Source: Clostridia bacterium (GTDB lineage Bacteria > Bacillota > Clostridia > Oscillospirales > Acutalibacteraceae). Taken from it: a stretch of DNA of 36,573 nt. The stretch is from assembly GCA_017396895.1 (NCBI GenBank), contig JAFQKN010000025.1, forward strand, positions 1 through 36,573, in the 5' to 3' direction. Below the pieces are notes generated by a model that saw nothing but the letters and a program-made list of their open reading frames with translations, searched no databases and was not told the DNA's origin. Below are positions 32,788 to 36,573 of the stretch, one piece after another (the first letter of the stretch is position 1; the number at the start of each line of letters is the position of its first letter). Made by a program: the position numbers and the translations under genes.

Positions 32788-34197
32788 TTATTCGGATGTG
32801 ACACCGGACAGGATTCTGCCCATGTGAACGCCCATGGCAGAGGCCATCATCAGGCCTCTCGTCCAACCGCTGGAATCGCCCAGACAGTGCAATCCGGTGA
32901 CGGATGTGTTGAGTTGTTTATCCATGCGGATGCGGTTTGAATAGAATTTCAGTTCAGGCGAATACAGCAGTGTTTCGTGCGAAGCAAATCCGGGCACCAC
33001 TTCATCCATTGCGTGAATAAAATTCACAATATTGGTCATGGAACGGTAGGGCATGGCGGCGGTGATATCGCCTGCGACCGCATCGGGCAGAGTGGGTTTG
33101 ACGTTGGAATGGGACAGTTCTTTTTCCCACGTGCGCTTACCGTCGAGAATATCACCGAAACGCTGTACCAGAATGTGCCCGTTTGCGAGCATATTGGTCA
33201 GTTCGCCGACTTTCTGTGCATATTCAATGGGCTGATTAAAAGGTACCGAGAAATTGTGTGAGCAGAGAATGGCAAGGTTGGTGTTCTGGCTCTTGCGTTC
33301 TTTGTAGGAGTGGCCGTTGACGACGGCCAGACCGTTGTCGTAGTTTTCCTGGCTGACAAATCCGCCGGGATTTTGGCAGAACGTGCGCACTTTGTTGCGG
33401 AAAGGTTGCGGATAGCCGATGAGTTTGGATTCATACAGCACTTCGTTGACCGTTTCCATGACTTCGTTACGTACTTCCACGCGCACACCGATATCGACCG
33501 TGCCGGGCTGATGTGCGATGTTGTGGCTGGCGCAGATCTTTTCGAGCCAGTCCGCACCTCTGCGGCCTGCGGCAATGACGGTATGTTTTGCGAAAATGTC
33601 AAACTCCTGTTTTCCGTCCGATACACGCACGCCGTGGCAAACCGCATTTTCATCGTCCAGAATCAGTGTCACGCATTCGTGCTGAAAATACATTTCAACA
33701 CCGTTTTCCTGCAGATATTTTTCAATATCGTAATACAACTGCTGTGCTTTTTCCGTGCCGAGGTGACGGATGGGGCAGTCCACCAACTTCAATCCTGCTT
33801 TGATGGCACGTTTACGGATGGCCTTGACGGCGTCGGGATTGGAAACACCCTCAATGTGGGTGTCTGCGCCGAAATCAAGATAGATGGAGTCGGTGTAATC
33901 GATCAGTTCCTGTGTAAAGTTTTCACCGAGCAGATTCGGCAGATCGCCGCCGACCTCATAACTGAGCGACAGTTTGCCGTCGGAGAATGCGCCCGCACCC
34001 GAAAAACCGGTCGTGATGTGGCAATTGGGTTTGCAATTGACGCATTTTTTTGTTTTATCTTTGGGGCAGTGTCTTTTTTCGATGGGACTGCCTTTTTCGA
34101 TCAGAACGATTTTATCTTTGCAACCGTTGCGGATCATTTCAATGGCTGTGAATATACCGGCAGGACCTGCGCCGACAATTACGATATCAGTTTTCAT
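32788..34197 (-). CDS. FAD-dependent dehydrogenase (COG2509-like)
   Basis: A 469-aa flavoprotein. The ATG at 34197 is preferred because AAGGAG lies seven nt upstream and the protein starts MKTDIVIVGAGPAGIFTAIE with the FAD-binding GxGxxG motif at residues 8-13. A Cys-rich segment, CPKDKTKKCVNCKPNC (about 43-58), precedes GFSGAGAFSDGKLSLS, the signature of the COG2509 group. The TVIAAGRRGADW strand and the C-terminal LGDSSGWTRGLMMASAMG loop complete the fold. The four closely spaced cysteines may bind an iron-sulfur cluster or zinc. Members are widespread in anaerobic Bacillota but have no agreed substrate. No clear promoter was found upstream. Confidence 0.88.
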   Translation of the reverse strand: MKTDIVIVGAGPAGIFTAIEMIRNGCKDKIVLIEKGSPIEKRHCPKDKTKKCVNCKPNCHITTGFSGAGAFSDGKLSLSYEVGGDLPNLLGENFTQELIDYTDSIYLDFGADTHIEGVSNPDAVKAIRKRAIKAGLKLVDCPIRHLGTEKAQQLYYDIEKYLQENGVEMYFQHECVTLILDDENAVCHGVRVSDGKQEFDIFAKHTVIAAGRRGADWLEKICASHNIAHQPGTVDIGVRVEVRNEVMETVNEVLYESKLIGYPQPFRNKVRTFCQNPGGFVSQENYDNGLAVVNGHSYKERKSQNTNLAILCSHNFSVPFNQPIEYAQKVGELTNMLANGHILVQRFGDILDGKRTWEKELSHSNVKPTLPDAVAGDITAAMPYRSMTNIVNFIHAMDEVVPGFASHETLLYSPELKFYSNRIRMDKQLNTSVTGLHCLGDSSGWTRGLMMASAMGVHMGRILSGVTSE

Positions 34198-34302
34198 GAG
34201 GGAACTCCTTGAATGTAACATTTTATTATCGCTTTAACCAAACTATAATAACACAATCGTAAGAAAAAAGCAAGACGTCAAAGCAGTTCATTCCGATCGA
34301 TC

Positions 34303-34348
34303 GTTTCGACAGGTAAAACAGTTTATACGGTTGTTTCGACAGGTAAAA
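34303..34348. repeat. Two direct repeats, period 30, upstream of the DUF4474-like promoter
   Basis: GTTTCGACAGGTAAAA occurs at 34303-34318 and again at 34333-34348. After each, a degenerate AGTTTATACG/AGTTATGCG follows, making units of about 27 nt. They end ten nt before the -35 box, a usual place for activator sites. No other function is evident in the 219-nt gap. Confidence 0.65.
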
Positions 34349-34358
34349 AAAGTTATGC

Positions 34359-34387
34359 GTGACAAATCTGTTTTTATGTGCTATAAT
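34359..34387 (+). promoter_or_regulatory. Sigma-A promoter of the DUF4474-like lipoprotein gene
   Basis: GTGACA (34359-34364) and TATAAT (34382-34387) are separated by 17 nt, 29 nt upstream of the ATG at 34417. Confidence 0.75.
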
Positions 34388-34416
34388 GAAATATATTTTC
34401 GGCGGAGGGGAACAGA

Positions 34417-35367
34417 ATGTTCTTTTTTTCAAAACCTACAACGGGGCGCACACTGATTGCGTTGCTTTTATTGCTTTGCATTGTGCTTTGCGGCGGTTGT
34501 ATATCCATTGATATCATAGATCAGACACCGAGACCGACACAGGAGTACGTTCAGCAACCGGATACGCTTTTTGCACCGCCCGTGTCTACCATTCCTTACA
34601 CCGAGCCGAGCGTGCAACAAACGCCAATCACCGCGCCCGCAACTTTGCCCGGGCCGACACAGGCTCCCACGCAGGAGGTCGTGACCGAAGAGGAATATTT
34701 TGATATTGATTGGAATTCAATGACAATCAAGGAGCCCAACGGACAGGTGCTGACGCAGGAAGAACTGGAAGAAATGGTTGAGCAGAATCCCCAGATGTCG
34801 GACCTGATGGAGTTTATCGGCCCTTATGCCGAGTTTTTCGGCTTTGCTTATGATGCCGAGCAGGATATTTTTTACTCTACAAAATATCCCATTCAGCGTA
34901 TCTTCGGGTTTAATTCGCTGTATGACATGGGTGCCTCCCGTTTCGGTATGTTTTACCAGACCAAGCGCATACGTTTTTTCCATGAGGACAGGGAATGGAT
35001 GGTGCAACTCTGGAAAGGACAGTACGGTGTGACCGTCGGCGGAGAAGTCGGGGTTTATTACCGCTATTCCGACTCTACGTTCAAGCATTTTGATGCGGTG
35101 GCGGACGAAGACATGATACTTATGGGGTTTCAATTGAGCAAAAACAACACGCCCTACCTTGAACGCGGCCCCGAAAAGCATTGGTGGCTGACGGGATTCC
35201 GCATTCTGGACGTGGCCGCCCCCACACAGTTGGATATGGTGATCTTCTTCGATTGGGAAACAAAATCCATGGCGGATGCCTTTGAGGGCGGTCTTCGCAA
35301 GATCCTCATTTCCGATATCAAATACAATCGTGAAGGCACGCAGTTTTATCTGACGTGGCAGTTCTGA
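34417..35367 (+). CDS. Lipoprotein with DUF4474-like domain
   Basis: A 316-aa protein with GGAGG before the ATG. The lipoprotein signal peptide ends at Cys 28 (LCGGC). A Pro/Thr/Gln-rich linker (about 35-90) follows, then an acidic helix with LTQEELEEMVEQNPQM. The C-terminal domain (about 140-316) shows YDAEQDIFYSTKYPIQRIFG, FYQTKRIRFFHEDREWMVQLW and KGQYGVTVGGEVGVYYR, a pattern I recall from DUF4474 proteins of Clostridia, where the WKGQYG...GxExGxY motif is conserved. It should face the cell exterior. Function unknown. It has its own promoter with upstream direct repeats, and a terminator shared in sequence with that of the SLOG gene. Confidence 0.88.
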   Translation: MFFFSKPTTGRTLIALLLLLCIVLCGGCISIDIIDQTPRPTQEYVQQPDTLFAPPVSTIPYTEPSVQQTPITAPATLPGPTQAPTQEVVTEEEYFDIDWNSMTIKEPNGQVLTQEELEEMVEQNPQMSDLMEFIGPYAEFFGFAYDAEQDIFYSTKYPIQRIFGFNSLYDMGASRFGMFYQTKRIRFFHEDREWMVQLWKGQYGVTVGGEVGVYYRYSDSTFKHFDAVADEDMILMGFQLSKNNTPYLERGPEKHWWLTGFRILDVAAPTQLDMVIFFDWETKSMADAFEGGLRKILISDIKYNREGTQFYLTWQF

Positions 35368-35390
35368 AGAAGTGAATACAAAAAAACAGA

Positions 35391-35431
35391 CCGTATGTGT
35401 GCATTTGCGTGACACATACGGCCGTTTTTTT
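35391..35431. terminator. Terminator, copy 1 of a duplicated 37-nt hairpin
   Basis: CCGTATGTGT (35391-35400) pairs perfectly with ACACATACGG (35412-35421) around an 11-nt loop, followed by a T tract (35425-35431) and preceded by an A tract. It ends the DUF4474-like gene and may also end the convergent XRE gene. Bases 35391-35427 are identical to 36364-36400. Confidence 0.9.
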
Positions 35432-35462
35432 GTATTTGATTTGGATTTTTTCGTGAGGGAAA

Positions 35463-35735
35463 TCATTCTTTCCGAAGTATGTTATCGGGAAAGACCGATG
35501 CTTTGAGCAGATCCACAGGATCAATTTCCAATGCATCGGCAATGTTGAAAAACACTTCCAACGAAAACGGACGTGCAATGCCCGGAGCTTCAATGGAACT
35601 GATGTGTGAACGGCTGACGCCGGCTTTCTCTGCCAATTGTTCTTGCGACAGACCTCGCATTTTGCGCAGGGTGGAAATGGCTATGCCCAATTGAATATAT
35701 CTGTCCCGATTTTTGAATGCAGTTTCACTGCTCAT
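35463..35735 (-). CDS. XRE-family helix-turn-helix regulator
   Basis: A 90-aa one-domain regulator. The ATG at 35735 is preferred because AGGTG lies six nt upstream. The Cro/C1-type HTH is clear: LGIAISTLRKMRGL, SQEQLAEKAGVSRSHISSIE and PFSLEVFFNIADALEIDPVDLL. It is divergent from the SLOG-family gene at 35901. A 13-bp inverted repeat, one copy in each promoter, lies between them. It probably represses both genes. It differs in sequence and operator from the XRE protein at 12927-13160. Confidence 0.92.
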   Translation of the reverse strand: MSSETAFKNRDRYIQLGIAISTLRKMRGLSQEQLAEKAGVSRSHISSIEAPGIARPFSLEVFFNIADALEIDPVDLLKASVFPDNILRKE

Positions 35736-35757
35736 GCATATCACCTACTTCTGCATA

Positions 35758-35834
35758 TATTATACTTTTGTTGTTCATGCAATGCTGTATTTGTATGAAA
35801 GCACTTGACTAATATTTTGAGCAAAAGTATAATA
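35758..35834. promoter_or_regulatory. 13-bp inverted repeats at the -10 boxes of the divergent XRE and SLOG genes
   Basis: TATTATACTTTTG (35758-35770) and its exact reverse complement CAAAAGTATAATA (35822-35834) face each other. Each contains a TATAAT reading outward, towards the XRE gene (35759-35764 on minus) and the SLOG gene (35828-35833 on plus). The minus-strand -35 is poor (CAGCAT). The arrangement fits shared control of both genes. Confidence 0.6.
35805..35833 (+). promoter_or_regulatory. Near-consensus sigma-A promoter of the SLOG gene
   Basis: TTGACT (35805-35810) and TATAAT (35828-35833) are separated by exactly 17 nt, 67 nt upstream of the ATG at 35901. Confidence 0.85.
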
Positions 35835-35900
35835 AATTAAGCAATTGATATCATTGATATGCATTTGTTGTTTTGCAAATGCAATATGTGGAGGTAAAAA

Positions 35901-36341
35901 ATGGTTTGTGCGTTCTTCGGGCATAAAGATACACCGCAGGCAGTTTACCCGATCATTAAAGAGAATATAGAAAAACTGATCGTGCAAGAGGGTGTCGTTC
36001 GTTTTATGGTCGGCAATCAAGGAGCTTTTGACAGAATGGTTCTGGCTGTTCTTCGGGAACTGAAGCAGTTTTATCCGTATATCGTTTTTGAGGTTGTGCT
36101 TGCGTATATGCCGACAAAAAAGCAGGAGTATGATTATTTTTCAGAAGCAGAAACATTGCTTCCGGAAGGAATTGAATCTGTACCCAAACGCTTTGCGATA
36201 TCGTGGAGGAACAGATGGATGGTGCAACAGGCGCAGATCGTTGTTTGTTATGTCACGCACACATGGGGCGGTGCCGCACAATTTGCGGAATATGCACGGC
36301 GGCAAGGCAAACAGATTATCAATCGTGCAAATGCCGAATAA
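35901..36341 (+). CDS. SLOG-family protein (DUF1273/YpsA-like, Rossmann fold)
   Basis: A 146-aa protein with GGAGG seven nt before the ATG. It opens MVCAFFGHKDTPQAVYPIIK, the FFGH motif of the SLOG (SMF/DprA-LOG) superfamily. A central GNQGAFDRMVLAVLREL helix and a C-terminal HTWGGAAQFAEYARRQGKQIIN segment supply the second glycine-rich loop of the nucleotide-binding fold. SLOG proteins bind or cleave nucleotide ligands, and some act in phage defence or nucleotide signalling; standalone small ones are mostly uncharacterised. It stands alone on its transcript, divergent from an XRE regulator. The ligand cannot be predicted. Confidence 0.85.
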   Translation: MVCAFFGHKDTPQAVYPIIKENIEKLIVQEGVVRFMVGNQGAFDRMVLAVLRELKQFYPYIVFEVVLAYMPTKKQEYDYFSEAETLLPEGIESVPKRFAISWRNRWMVQQAQIVVCYVTHTWGGAAQFAEYARRQGKQIINRANAE

Positions 36342-36361
36342 AGTGAAAAAACAGAAAAACA

Positions 36362-36400
36362 GGCCGTATGTGTGCATTTGCGTGACACATACGGCCGTTT
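36362..36400. terminator. Terminator, copy 2 of the duplicated hairpin
   Basis: GGCCGTATGTGT (36362-36373) pairs with ACACATACGGCC (36385-36396), a 12-bp stem with the same 11-nt loop as copy 1. A short TTT then ATTTT follow. It ends the SLOG gene 20 nt after its stop codon. The remaining 36401-36542 shows no gene. Confidence 0.85.
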
Positions 36401-36542
36401 ATTTTCATACTGCAAGTTGGATTTTGGTGGTAAATTTTATTTACTGCAAAACAAAAAACGGCTCTTTACGGGACGTTGGAAAAAAGATAAATTATGATTT
36501 AGCGGTTCATTTAATATGTGACTTTATGATGTCGTCAGCCAT

Positions 36543-36573
36543 TAAAAGTTTTGGTCAAGCTTTTCTTAAAAGC
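36543..36573. repeat. Possible dispersed-repeat start at the window edge
   Basis: The window ends in an AAAAGTTTTGGTCAAGC segment followed by a GCTTTT-ctt-AAAAGC dyad (36559-36573). I recall similar GGTCAAGCTTTT sequences as intergenic repeats in Clostridial genomes; only the beginning is visible, so this is tentative. Confidence 0.3.

Overview
The window looks like a chromosomal segment of an anaerobic, spore-forming Bacillota in the class Clostridia, most likely a gut-type Oscillospiraceae or relative. The pointers are a full-length SpoIIE, strong AGGAGG-type ribosome binding sites, many short XRE regulators, DUF5067-like and DUF4474-like lipoproteins, and compact operons ended by U-tailed hairpins. 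No rRNA, tRNA, CRISPR array, transposase or integrase was found.

Left part (1-9.1 kb). A minus-strand sugar operon encodes two xylose-isomerase-like TIM-barrel proteins (the last one runs off the window edge) and a Gfo/Idh/MocA dehydrogenase. It is followed by spoIIE on the minus strand, whose upstream region carries a Spo0A-type promoter layout. Diverging from spoIIE is a plus-strand operon: an LCAT-like alpha/beta hydrolase with a degenerate nucleophile elbow, an ABC-2 exporter (ATPase plus permease) and a kynurenine-formamidase-like hydrolase.

Middle part (9.1-18.6 kb). pgk-tpiA-gpmI form a glycolytic operon with an attenuator-like hairpin between pgk and tpiA. Next comes an XRE repressor divergent from a secreted lipoprotein; twin 17-bp operators overlap a near-consensus promoter. 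Then follow an EutH-type ethanolamine permease, a patatin-like phospholipase and a third TIM-barrel isomerase as one operon, and a secreted esterase.

Right-centre (18.6-31.9 kb). A 13-gene minus-strand exopolysaccharide/capsule operon is driven by one strong promoter near 31.86 kb. In transcription order it encodes a DegT aminotransferase, an initiating phosphoglycosyl transferase, a GT2 and two GT4 glycosyltransferases, an EpsG-type Wzy polymerase, a TupA-like ATP-grasp ligase, an N5-(carboxyethyl)ornithine-synthase-like opine dehydrogenase, a Wzx flippase, a serine-acetyltransferase-like O-acetyltransferase, and a coupled trio of uronokinase-like GHMP kinase, sugar-1-phosphate nucleotidyltransferase and UDP-glucuronate 4-epimerase. 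Read together, this suggests a Wzx/Wzy polysaccharide containing galacturonic or glucuronic acid whose carboxyl group may be amidated with an opine-like amino acid. This is the most interesting system in the window; it is an inference from gene content.

Right end (31.9-36.6 kb). A lipoprotein with a Thr/Glu/Ala repeat tail follows a COG2509-like FAD oxidoreductase. Beyond them are a DUF4474-like lipoprotein with direct repeats upstream of its promoter, and an XRE regulator divergent from a SLOG-family (DUF1273-like) protein. Two terminators here share an identical 37-nt core, loop included. No gene-free stretch exceeds 300 bases; the longest are 2732-2995, 31753-31971, 34198-34416 and 36342-36573, described under their sites.
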